Below the pieces are notes generated by a model that ran no database searches, was not told the DNA's origin, and was given only the letters and a program-made list of their open reading frames with translations. From CALXXL01 sp034926605 (GTDB lineage: Bacteria; Verrucomicrobiota; Lentisphaeria; Victivallales; Victivallaceae), in contig JAYFQV010000007.1 of assembly GCA_034926605.1 (NCBI GenBank), positions 1-64,000 on the forward strand: 64,000 nt of DNA, given 5' to 3'. The first letter of the stretch is position 1; each line of letters opens with the position of its first letter. Below are positions 9,296 to 17,182 of this stretch, in pieces. The position numbers and the translations under genes were made by a program.

Positions 9296-9836
9296 CCGGA
9301 AATGGTTCGAGCTGGGGCCGTTCACGGTTTTCGACGTGGAGACCACCGGCATGAGCCCGTCGCGCGACCGCATTGTTGAGCTGGCCGCGATCCGTATGGA
9401 AACCGACGGTGCTTTGTCGCGCTTTCATCATCTTGTAAATCCCGGCCGGGCGATCCCGCGCGGCGTGCAGACCATTCATCATATCTCCGACGAGATGGTG
9501 GTAAATGCGCCGCGCTTTCACGAGATCGGCTACAATTTTCTGGATTTTGCGGAGGGATCGACCCTGGTCGGGCACAATGCGAGGTTCGACCTCGGGTTTC
9601 TTCAGGAGTCGCTGTATCGCGAGAGTCTGCCGTTATGGCAGGGGAAAACGCTGGATACGTTGAAACTGTCGCGGAGGGTGTTCAAAAATCTGCCTGGCTA
9701 CAGTCTGCAAAGTCTGCGCCGTCAGTTTAAACTGGACGCGGAGGGCGACGATCTTGCCGCCCACCGCGCTTTTGCCGACGTCGAATGGACGTTGCGACTG
9801 TTGGAGAAACTTTTTACCGAGTTGCTGAATCAGTGA
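9285..9836 (+). CDS. DEDDh 3'-5' exonuclease, DnaQ/PolC-epsilon type
   Basis: 183 residues with all DEDDh motifs: FDVETTG (ExoI), a LVGHNARFDLGFL block (ExoII) and AHRAFADVE (ExoIII His and Asp). The HHLVNPGRAIPRGVQTIHHI segment is typical of PolC/DnaQ-like domains. Such small proteins act in proofreading or in DNA/RNA end trimming; whether this is the replicative epsilon subunit cannot be decided here. Its start lies inside galE and its end overlaps the convergent blaR-like gene by 23 bases. Confidence 0.85.
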   Translation: MPDSRKWFELGPFTVFDVETTGMSPSRDRIVELAAIRMETDGALSRFHHLVNPGRAIPRGVQTIHHISDEMVVNAPRFHEIGYNFLDFAEGSTLVGHNARFDLGFLQESLYRESLPLWQGKTLDTLKLSRRVFKNLPGYSLQSLRRQFKLDAEGDDLAAHRAFADVEWTLRLLEKLFTELLNQ

Positions 9837-12800
9837 CCATTTTTGTATTGTCACCGGAGCCAGGTGCTTTCTCAGAATTCCGAATCTCCATTCGCACATC
9901 GGAAAAACCGACTTCTTTTGCCATCTTTGCCGCAAGGACAACCAAATCGTAACTGCAACCATTGTCTGGAACTATGTTTATCGTGCAATTGGGGGTTTGC
10001 TTATAGATATGGTTCAATGTCGCCTGTACCTGATCGGCGTTCATATTTTTTCCATCGATCTGATAATTGCCGGATTTGCTCAGGAAAATGGCTTTTGATT
10101 CCGTTGTCGCATTGATGTTTGGGCGTGCCTTTTTCCATGCGTTCAGCGTGTTCTGCGTTTCGACCGCGGCGGCATCAACCGTTTTGGCGCGTTCACGCAG
10201 CAGTTTTGCGGTATCTTCCGGCACATTTTTCTCTTTTATAATCGCGTCAATCACCTGTGAAACGCTGGTGAATTTGCCTTTGATTTTGCCGATTACACCG
10301 TCAAGATACACCACATTTACGCCATCCAAGTGTGTGTCGGGAGCGTCCATGAACATTGGAAATATTGACGGGTTTTCAATGGATTCCGGCCTGATTCCTT
10401 CTGCGAATAATATATAATTGACGTTTTCCGGTGCCGCAGGACAGTGCAGCAGTTCCGCCAAATTGCCGTTGCAGCGCGTGTCAAGCTCATCGTATTGCGC
10501 CTTGTCGGATAGGATCGGCAGAGTGCCATCATGGCTTTGAGACGAAAGCAATGCCACCCGCCCCAATTGCCGGAGTTTGCTTTTGCAGCCCAAGTCCTTG
10601 GCCTCTTTGATGGATTTGCTCAATTTCTCAGCCCGGTTATCCGGATCTGCCATTTGGCGCATTTCGGCGATTTTTTTGGCATTTATTTCCTTTTTGTTTT
10701 TGGCGTAGTACTCGTCGAAACGGGTTTTCCGGTCTCCGGTTAGAGCGGCGGCTTCGGCCATGATGTCGGCGACCGACTTGCCGTCGAGCCATTTCTTTCT
10801 CGATTTTGGAGTATCATCGTCATGCAACACCTCCAGCGCCGCCATGGTGCACATGAATCTGGCGAGCTGTGCGTCGTCTTTGATGGAATTGACAATATTC
10901 ATCAGGGAATTGCCGAACGCGTCTTCGGAAGAGACGTCAAAACGTGGTACATCATGCGCTTTATCGTATGCCTGGTTTTCGGAACCGACCATGACCAGTA
11001 TTTCAACCCCGACTTCGCGTGCGATCTCAATCGTCTGGGTTATGGTTTGGGTACTGCAATGTGCATTGGGATTGATTACAACAAGAAAATTGGGGGAGTT
11101 CTTCTTGATGTCTTCCAGTTTCGAGCGAATTTCTTCCTGATTCATTTTGGATGGATCAAACAGTGACATGCGGTCTGTTTGCACATGGACTATATTGGGA
11201 GACGCTTTTGTGATGGCCTGAGCCGGGGGCGGTGAACCCTTGGCGGTGTCATTCAGATTCCTTTGCACTTCTGTCGCGACGGCGGCAGCCATAGCGGTGG
11301 GACTATCGGGGTCGTCGGCCGCGGTGGCGTATGTAGTGGAAATGGTGGTAATTCTGACGGGGTGCTGCCGCGCTTTGTCAATCGCCGCCGCGCGTTCGCG
11401 CAGTAACTTAGCGTCATCATCGGACAGATTTTGTTCTGCGATGATTCCCTCCACAATGGCCGCGACGGTTGCGGATTCGCTTCTGATCAGCGAGCAATGG
11501 CCGTCTAGGAATACGACGTTCACAAAATCATTGTGGGCCTCCGGAATGTCCATGAACATCGGAAACGTCGACTGGTCTGCCACGGAATCCATATTGATTC
11601 CGTTGGCGAAGAATATGTAGTTCACGCCGTCCGCTGCTGCCGGGCAGTGAAGCATCTTTGCCAAGTCGCCGTTGCACATTATGTTAAGTTTTGCATATTG
11701 TATCTTGTCGGATAAAACGGGAAGCGCACCGTTGTGTTCGTTAGCGAACGTTATGACGGTTTGTGCCAGTCGTTTTAGGTTCTCAGCACATGCCTTCCGC
11801 TTTTTGCGTATGTCCTCCAGCTTTTGGGGGTCAGCCGCCAAGCGAGTACGGGCGACAAGTTTTTTGAGGTCCCGTTTTTTCTCAAGGGCAAGATACTCGT
11901 CAAAACCGGCCTTGGAGTCTCCGGTAAGAGTGGCGGCTTCCGCCATTATATCGTTTACTGATTTGCCATTGATCCATTGTGTCTCGCTGTCTTTGTGCAG
12001 TCGCGCCATCGCCGTCATTGTGCAGAGAAATTCAGCAAGTTTTTCGTCATCCTTTATTGAATTGATAATTCTCATTCCTGACTTTTCTAAGGTCTCCGGT
12101 GTTGAGCTGTCGAAACGCGGCTCCGGTGTGTTTGCCGGTGTTTCCGCGTTTTTCTGTTCCGCCGCTTCGGCTTTCCACGCAGGAAGCGCAATTACCGCCA
12201 CAACGGTGAATATCATCGCCGCCGCCAGCACATATATACGTCTTTTGCGATTCATCATCAGCTCCATGATTCTGGTTTTTGTTTGCCCTGAGTGCGCGCT
12301 CAGTCCCGGGCACAGGACCGGCGGGCGGTTTTTCTGCCGCAGTTGATATTCAAAGATCAGTTTTGCGTAGCTTTCGGCGCCGGCTGCCGGAAGTTTTCGC
12401 ATTACCGATCGATCGCATGCAAGCTCGCGCAAAATTGCGAAACGGCGCGCAAACCATCTTACAAACGGGTTGAACCAGAACAGGTCGGAAATTATCATCA
12501 TCATCAAGCCGCGCAACGGATCGCCGTGGCGGATATGCTCCAGTTCGTGCAGCAGCATCATTCCGATCTGAATCGAGGTGAATCTGGCGGCGTCTTCGGC
12601 GGGGAAGATCACTTTTGAATGCAATATCCCGAAGCTGGCCGGGCAGTCGAACACCCCGTAGCCGTCAACCAGCTTCACCCGCTGCGGCGGGTTGAGCTTG
12701 GTAAAGGCGTCCAGAACCGTCGGCTCGACGATCAGGGAAAGCCGTTTGATTTTTCGTCGCCAGTATATCCATGCCGCGAGCCGGAATGCCAAGAGCAGAA

Positions 12801-13176
12801 GCACTCCAGTTGCGTATAGCGCGGCAACATATACCCATTTTGATATTGGCTTGGCTTTCGGTTCCGGAATCGGCATTTCCATATCGACAGTGGCAGCCTC
12901 GAATATCGGAATCGTCGTTACGGAGGCTTCCGGCATGGGCATAATATTTGCGGGAGCTTCAAAAATTGTGGTGGAAACCTTGATCGCCGGGCGCTTGTCC
13001 ACCGGAGCGAACAGCGCGGCGGGCATCAGCATAAGCAGAAACGCCAGAATCCAGAACGCCCTGAATCGCAAGGACGACAGCTGCATATGAAACATTTTGG
13101 TCATAAGCCAGACCAGTACAAAAATTGCCGCGCCACGGAGGACGGTTTCGGCGGCATAGAACATTATGGTGCTCAT
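9814..13176 (-). CDS. BlaR1/M56 membrane metallopeptidase fused to duplicated H-X9-DG and ExbD/TolR-like modules
   Basis: 1120 residues. Residues 1-335 are a BlaR1-type sensor protease: N-terminal helices (about 11-55), a helix near 112-135, the zinc motif HELEH at 210-214, the later ELACD at 251-255, and a last helix at 313-333. BlaR1 homologues sense an envelope signal and cleave the BlaI repressor. The usual penicillin-binding sensor domain is absent. Instead there are two copies of a roughly 370-residue module (about 365-735 and 755-1100). Each has a helical SIKDD... block, a pseudopilin-like segment with Cys-Asn-rich start, CNG/LHCPAA and an exact H-X9-DG motif (H548-D558-G559 and H949-D959-G960), then a segment resembling the ExbD/TolR periplasmic fold (about 660-730 and 1025-1098). 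The gene overlaps blaI by four bases. Confidence 0.85.
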   Translation of the reverse strand: MSTIMFYAAETVLRGAAIFVLVWLMTKMFHMQLSSLRFRAFWILAFLLMLMPAALFAPVDKRPAIKVSTTIFEAPANIMPMPEASVTTIPIFEAATVDMEMPIPEPKAKPISKWVYVAALYATGVLLLLAFRLAAWIYWRRKIKRLSLIVEPTVLDAFTKLNPPQRVKLVDGYGVFDCPASFGILHSKVIFPAEDAARFTSIQIGMMLLHELEHIRHGDPLRGLMMMIISDLFWFNPFVRWFARRFAILRELACDRSVMRKLPAAGAESYAKLIFEYQLRQKNRPPVLCPGLSAHSGQTKTRIMELMMNRKRRIYVLAAAMIFTVVAVIALPAWKAEAAEQKNAETPANTPEPRFDSSTPETLEKSGMRIINSIKDDEKLAEFLCTMTAMARLHKDSETQWINGKSVNDIMAEAATLTGDSKAGFDEYLALEKKRDLKKLVARTRLAADPQKLEDIRKKRKACAENLKRLAQTVITFANEHNGALPVLSDKIQYAKLNIMCNGDLAKMLHCPAAADGVNYIFFANGINMDSVADQSTFPMFMDIPEAHNDFVNVVFLDGHCSLIRSESATVAAIVEGIIAEQNLSDDDAKLLRERAAAIDKARQHPVRITTISTTYATAADDPDSPTAMAAAVATEVQRNLNDTAKGSPPPAQAITKASPNIVHVQTDRMSLFDPSKMNQEEIRSKLEDIKKNSPNFLVVINPNAHCSTQTITQTIEIAREVGVEILVMVGSENQAYDKAHDVPRFDVSSEDAFGNSLMNIVNSIKDDAQLARFMCTMAALEVLHDDDTPKSRKKWLDGKSVADIMAEAAALTGDRKTRFDEYYAKNKKEINAKKIAEMRQMADPDNRAEKLSKSIKEAKDLGCKSKLRQLGRVALLSSQSHDGTLPILSDKAQYDELDTRCNGNLAELLHCPAAPENVNYILFAEGIRPESIENPSIFPMFMDAPDTHLDGVNVVYLDGVIGKIKGKFTSVSQVIDAIIKEKNVPEDTAKLLRERAKTVDAAAVETQNTLNAWKKARPNINATTESKAIFLSKSGNYQIDGKNMNADQVQATLNHIYKQTPNCTINIVPDNGCSYDLVVLAAKMAKEVGFSDVRMEIRNSEKAPGSGDNTKMVTDSATR

Positions 13177-13541
13177 TTTTGTTCCTTACTGTCAAGAATT
13201 TGACGTATTTGAGCTATCTCGTCGGCGGAGAGGTCCTCGTTTTCAAGGAAGAACGCCAGCATGCCTGGCTTGGAGGCGCCGAAAACCCGGCCGGTGAGGG
13301 CGCCGAACTCGCTCTTTACATATTCTCCGGGCTCGATCAGCGGCCGGTAGCGGTAGCTGCGGCGCGCACCTTCCTGCGCCACTGCGCCTTTTTTGACCAA
13401 CCGATTCAAGAGGGTAACGATGGTGGAAGTTTCCCAGTCGTTGTTTGCTCTTGCCGCCTCCACCAGTTCCGGCGAAGTCAGGGGCGAATTCACCCACAAC
13501 GTTTTCATAATCTCCATTTCGGCATCGGAAATCTGTATCAT
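13173..13541 (-). CDS. BlaI/MecI-family transcriptional repressor
   Basis: 122 residues, winged-helix. It opens with the typical ISDAEMEIMKTLW and continues with a WETSTIVTLLNRLVKKG recognition-helix block. C-terminal residues would dimerise and hold the cleavage site used by the partner protease. AAGGAGAG precedes the ATG. It is translationally coupled to the BlaR1-like gene (ATGA overlap), the classic sensor-repressor arrangement. No beta-lactamase gene lies nearby, so the regulon is unknown. Confidence 0.92.
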   Translation of the reverse strand: MIQISDAEMEIMKTLWVNSPLTSPELVEAARANNDWETSTIVTLLNRLVKKGAVAQEGARRSYRYRPLIEPGEYVKSEFGALTGRVFGASKPGMLAFFLENEDLSADEIAQIRQILDSKEQK

Positions 13542-13587
13542 TTTTTTTGCTCTCCTTCCTATTTCACCATTAATCTACGCGGCGTAA

Positions 13588-13593
13588 ATTATA
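13588..13593 (-). promoter_or_regulatory. Possible -10 element for blaI-blaR
   Basis: The minus strand reads TATAAT, 47 bases before the blaI start. No good -35 lies at the right distance, which could suit an activated or weak promoter. Confidence 0.3.
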
Positions 13594-13636
13594 AATGCAA
13601 GTGTCGAAACTGAAAAAAGATAAAAATTTTTCAAGT

Positions 13637-13664
13637 TTGTATTTTGGCGTGGTTGTGGTATATT
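13637..13664 (+). promoter_or_regulatory. Possible promoter for pnp
   Basis: TTGTAT (13637-13642) and TATATT (13659-13664) are 16 bases apart, upstream of the pnp leader hairpin. Confidence 0.35.
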
Positions 13665-13667
13665 ATA

Positions 13668-13681
13668 TACATTTGAATGTA
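13668..13681. promoter_or_regulatory. TACATT-TG-AATGTA palindrome, candidate BlaI/MecI-type operator
   Basis: A perfect 6-bp dyad with TACA...TGTA ends, the core seen in BlaI/MecI operators. It lies in the divergent region between blaI and pnp, directly after the putative pnp -10 and about 75 bases before the blaI -10. Role is inferred. Confidence 0.4.
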
Positions 13682-13710
13682 ATCGGCTGAAAGGGAGCCA
13701 TCCGGACTGG

Positions 13711-13772
13711 GTGGAATTTATGGCGGTATCGGTGCTTGACACGCCGCGCGAGCTTCGATACCGCGATTCCAC
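13711..13772 (+). promoter_or_regulatory. Long hairpin in the pnp 5' leader
   Basis: Arms GTGGAAT/ATTCCAC (13711-13717 with 13766-13772) enclose a second stem GCGGTATCG / CGATACCGC (13723-13731 with 13756-13764) and an inner GCTTG/CGAGC stem. In E. coli the pnp leader carries a long stem cut by RNase III that lets PNPase control its own mRNA; this structure sits in the matching place. Confidence 0.6.
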
Positions 13773-13827
13773 TTGCGGAGGTCTTCTTTTCAGTTAAAAG
13801 TAAACGCCATAAACAAAGGAATTACAA

Positions 13828-15963
13828 ATGGCTGAACAGAAAATCGTATTCAATCTTGATGAAAACCGCACGATGGAGATATCCACCGGCAAGGTGGCGG
13901 GGCTGGCCAACGGCTCCTGCCTGGTTCGCATGAATGACACCATCGTGCTGGTGGCCGCCTGTACCGGGCCCGCCCGCGAAGGCGCCGACTTCTTGCCGCT
14001 ACAGGTCGACTACCGCGAAAAATACAGTGCCGCCGGCAAGTTTCCCGGCGGCTATATCAAGCGTGAAGGCCGTCCCTCCTCCCGTGAAATCCTGACCTGC
14101 CGCGTGACCGACCGTCCGCTGCGTCCGCTGTTTCCCGAGGGGTTCTATGATGAAGTCCAGATTCAGGCCCTACTGCTCTCCGCCGAAGGCGAGACCGAGC
14201 CGGATGTGCTGGTGATGCTCGGTGCGAGCGTCGCACTGACCCTGAGCGAACTGCCGTTCATGGGCCCGATCGGCGCGGTGCGCGTCGGCAAAATCGACGG
14301 CAAGCTGATCGCCAACCCGTCCAATGCCCAGATCAGGGAAAGCACCATCGATTTGACTTATGCCGGTACCGCCGACAAGGTCATCATGATCGAAGGTTCC
14401 GCCGAGTTTGTCTCCGAGCAGGAGATGAAAGAGGCGATGTATTTTGCCAACGAGGTGGTGAAAGTTCAGATTGCCGCCCAGCTCGAACTTCAGAAGCTGG
14501 CCGGCAAGGCTAAGAAGACTCCGACGCTCCACCTGGTTCCGGAAGAACTCAACGCCAAGCTGGTCGAATTCTGCACCGGCAAGGGTATTGCCGAAAAGTG
14601 CCTGATCCCCGGCAAAACCGCCCGGGTCGAGGCGCTGGACGCGCTTCAGAACGAAGCCGCCGAGGCTTTGGCTCCCGAGTTCGAGGAAAAGACTCCGAAC
14701 TACATGATCGAAATCCGCAAAGGCTTCGACAATCTGGTGCGCAAATGCACCCGCGAAGCGATTCTCGAACGCCAGTTCCGCCCCGACGGGCGCGGCATCG
14801 AGGATCTCCGTCCGCTCTCCGCCGAAGCCGGAGTGCTGCCGGTGGTTCACGGGTCTGCCCTGTTCTCCCGCGGCGAGACTCAGGCGTTGGTGATCGCCAC
14901 GCTCGGTAACGAGAAGGATTCCCAGGAAGCCGACAATATCGCGGACAACGTCTCCTCCTCCAGCTTCAAGCGTTTTTATCTGCACTACAACTTCCCGAAC
15001 TTCAGCGTTGGCGAAGTTGGCCGCATCATGGGGCCGGGACGGCGTGAAATCGGTCACGGCGACCTCGCCGAGCGCTCGGTGGCGCGCGTGGTGCCCAAGG
15101 ATTTCCCGTATGTCGTCCGCTGCGTTTCCGAGATCATGAGCTCCAACGGTTCCACCAGCATGGCTTCCGTCTGCGGCGCAACTCTCGCGCTGATGGACGC
15201 CGGCGTGCCGATCAAGGAACCGGTGGCCGGCATTTCCTGCGGCCTGGTGACCAGCGAAGACGGCAGCAAGGTATTGCTGTTGACCGACATCATCGGTGCG
15301 GAAGACCACTTCGGCGACATGGATTTCAAGGTTTGCGGCACTCGCAGCGGTATTACCGGCTTCCAGCTCGACCTGAAACTGCCCGGCATTCCGATCGATC
15401 TGCTTTGCGAAGGCATGGAGCGCGATCGTGTGGCCCGGCTCAAGATTCTCGACGTGATCGAGGGGTGCCTGCCGGCTCCGCGCGCTGAAATCAGCCCGCG
15501 CGCTCCGCGTTTTGCTTTGTTGCATATCAACCCCTCCAAGATCGGCGCCCTGATCGGCCCCGGCGGCAAGAACATCAAGGCCATTACCGACGAGACTCAG
15601 AGTTCGATCGACGTCGACGATTCCGGCGAGGTCAAGATCATGTCTCCGAACATGGAACTCTTGAATCAGGCGGTCGCTCGCGTGCAGGGTTGCACCGCAG
15701 AAGCGGAGATCGGCAAGATCTACCGCGGCAGGGTGGTCGAGACTCGCGACTTCGGCGCGTTCGTCGAAATTCTGCCTGGTCTTGAAGGCCTGCTTCATAT
15801 CTCCGAGATGGCCGACTATCGCGTCCGCCAGGTCTCCGATATCTGCAAGGAAGGGGACTTTGTGACGGTGAAGGTCATCGATATCGCTCAGGATGGCAAA
15901 GTCCGCCTCAGCCGCAAGGCTGCGCTCAAGGAAATGGACGAGGCCGAGGGCGAAGCTAAATAA
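13828..15963 (+). CDS. pnp: Polyribonucleotide nucleotidyltransferase (PNPase)
   Basis: 711 residues, full length. It carries out phosphorolytic 3'-5' RNA decay. Two RNase PH domains are visible (about 10-145 with RPSSREILTCRVTDRPLRPLFP, and about 315-545 with ETQALVIATLG and SSNGSTSMASVCG), separated by the all-alpha domain. A KH domain (LHINPSKIGALIGPGGKNIKAI, about 565-625) and an S1 domain (GKIYRGRVVETRDFGAFVEI, about 630-705) close the protein. AAAGGAATTACAA precedes the ATG. rpsO, the usual upstream neighbour, is missing. Confidence 0.97.
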   Translation: MAEQKIVFNLDENRTMEISTGKVAGLANGSCLVRMNDTIVLVAACTGPAREGADFLPLQVDYREKYSAAGKFPGGYIKREGRPSSREILTCRVTDRPLRPLFPEGFYDEVQIQALLLSAEGETEPDVLVMLGASVALTLSELPFMGPIGAVRVGKIDGKLIANPSNAQIRESTIDLTYAGTADKVIMIEGSAEFVSEQEMKEAMYFANEVVKVQIAAQLELQKLAGKAKKTPTLHLVPEELNAKLVEFCTGKGIAEKCLIPGKTARVEALDALQNEAAEALAPEFEEKTPNYMIEIRKGFDNLVRKCTREAILERQFRPDGRGIEDLRPLSAEAGVLPVVHGSALFSRGETQALVIATLGNEKDSQEADNIADNVSSSSFKRFYLHYNFPNFSVGEVGRIMGPGRREIGHGDLAERSVARVVPKDFPYVVRCVSEIMSSNGSTSMASVCGATLALMDAGVPIKEPVAGISCGLVTSEDGSKVLLLTDIIGAEDHFGDMDFKVCGTRSGITGFQLDLKLPGIPIDLLCEGMERDRVARLKILDVIEGCLPAPRAEISPRAPRFALLHINPSKIGALIGPGGKNIKAITDETQSSIDVDDSGEVKIMSPNMELLNQAVARVQGCTAEAEIGKIYRGRVVETRDFGAFVEILPGLEGLLHISEMADYRVRQVSDICKEGDFVTVKVIDIAQDGKVRLSRKAALKEMDEAEGEAK

Positions 15964-15980
15964 ACAAGTAGAAGCGTATG

Positions 15981-16009
15981 GGCGGCGCAAATGCGCCGCC
16001 TTTTTTTTT
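15981..16009 (+). terminator. Strong intrinsic terminator after pnp
   Basis: GGCGGCGCA / TGCGCCGCC stem with a two-base centre followed by nine T residues, 18 bases after the pnp stop. Confidence 0.92.
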
Positions 16010-16026
16010 ATGAAAAGGAGAGATAA

Positions 16027-16704
16027 ATGACAGATTGGCATTGGAACGAATTTCAACAGTTGGGTACCGATTACGCCGATATCGGGGAAGTGGCTAAATA
16101 CGACGCCCGAATGCGGGAACTGCGCGATGTGGATGCCGAGAACCGCGCGATATGTGACATGATTGCGCTTGGACCGGAATCAACGATCTTGGAAATCGGT
16201 ACTGGCACCGGGGCGTTCGCAAGATATGCCGCGCCGTGTTGCCGTAGCGTGACGGCGCTCGATGTATCCTCGACTATGATAGAGTACGCCAGAAGCAAGG
16301 CGGCCGCGGAGAGCATCGCCAATATCGAGTTCAGGTGCGGCAGTTTTCTGACCTTCGCAGTGGCGCCGGCATCGCTGGACGCGGTGGTATCGGGGCTGGC
16401 TTTTCATCATCTGCCGGATGTTTGGAAGATGGTGGCGCTCAAGCGTATTTTTTCGGCGCTGAAACCTGGCGGCCGCTTTGCGCTGCTGGATGTGGTCTTC
16501 ACCGATTGCACGGACGAATACTTTGCGAAGATCGTGGCTTCCGGGGCTTCAAGCCGTTCGAATGTGGCGCGTCATATCGCACAGGAACTGAGCACGTTCG
16601 ATTGGATTTTGGAGGAGATGTTCACCCGCGCCGGATTCGTCATCGAATCGAAGTCGTATGAAAACGACTACATCGCAACCTACTGCGTGCGCAAACCGTA
16701 CTAG
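16027..16704 (+). CDS. Class I SAM-dependent methyltransferase
   Basis: 225 residues. The Rossmann SAM loop is LEIGTGTGAFA near 56-66, followed by VTALDVSSTMIEYAR (acidic residue that holds the ribose) and DAVVSGLAFHHLP. This is the UbiE/Methyltransf_11 style. The substrate cannot be told; small molecules, lipids or tRNA are possible. AAAAGGAGAG precedes the ATG. It stands alone between the pnp terminator and the convergent ybeY gene. Confidence 0.85.
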   Translation: MTDWHWNEFQQLGTDYADIGEVAKYDARMRELRDVDAENRAICDMIALGPESTILEIGTGTGAFARYAAPCCRSVTALDVSSTMIEYARSKAAAESIANIEFRCGSFLTFAVAPASLDAVVSGLAFHHLPDVWKMVALKRIFSALKPGGRFALLDVVFTDCTDEYFAKIVASGASSRSNVARHIAQELSTFDWILEEMFTRAGFVIESKSYENDYIATYCVRKPY

Positions 16705-16708
16705 GCGG

Positions 16709-17182
16709 TCACACCGGGAAAATTGCGTTGAAATCGAAATCATAGAGGCCAGAAAGCACTTCGGTTTCGCGGCGGCGCATGGATTTCGCCGCGGCCTCGG
16801 TAAGATCGTCCTCTCCGGCGGAGTGCAGCAGCCCGTGCACCAGGTATAGCATGAGTTCGCCCGCATAGCCGCCGGGACGCACCGCGCCTTCCCGGTCGGC
16901 AACATCGGTGCAGACCAGCAGTTCGACTCCAACGTCTCCTTCGAATACGGGCGCGTCGCCATCGAAATAACTGAAGGTGATGACATCGGTGGTGCCGGTG
17001 TGGCCGACATAGTCGGCATTGGCGGCGGCCATGGCGCGATCGCCGACGAAATCTACCGCCAGCACCCATTCCGGCGTTGGCGGCAGGCCGCACAGTTCGG
17101 CGGCTCGCCGCATGGCGGCTTCAAGCAGTTTACGGTTGGGGGCGGGATGCTTTCTCGTCCGCCACGACATTTCTAGCTTCAT
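16709..17182 (-). CDS. ybeY: Endoribonuclease YbeY (rRNA maturation factor), variant zinc motif
   Basis: 157 residues. YbeY processes the 3' end of 16S rRNA and takes part in ribosome quality control. TDVITFSYFDGD and GDVGVELLVCTDVA match the family core. The zinc motif is HGLLHSAGEDD at 116-126: the usual HGxLHLxGYDH has a third histidine where this protein has Asp126. The ATG follows AGGAGAAAA and lies 53 bases inside the end of the upstream 7TM-HD gene, so the two are coupled. The order phoH, pgpH, ybeY is the same as in many bacteria. Confidence 0.9.
   Translation of the reverse strand: MKLEMSWRTRKHPAPNRKLLEAAMRRAAELCGLPPTPEWVLAVDFVGDRAMAAANADYVGHTGTTDVITFSYFDGDAPVFEGDVGVELLVCTDVADREGAVRPGGYAGELMLYLVHGLLHSAGEDDLTEAAAKSMRRRETEVLSGLYDFDFNAIFPV

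Noticed and set aside
14170..16056. 628-residue open frame antisense to pnp
   Set aside because: It mirrors the codon pattern of a GC-rich gene; pnp itself matches its family from end to end, and the antisense frame has no ribosome site or recognisable domain.
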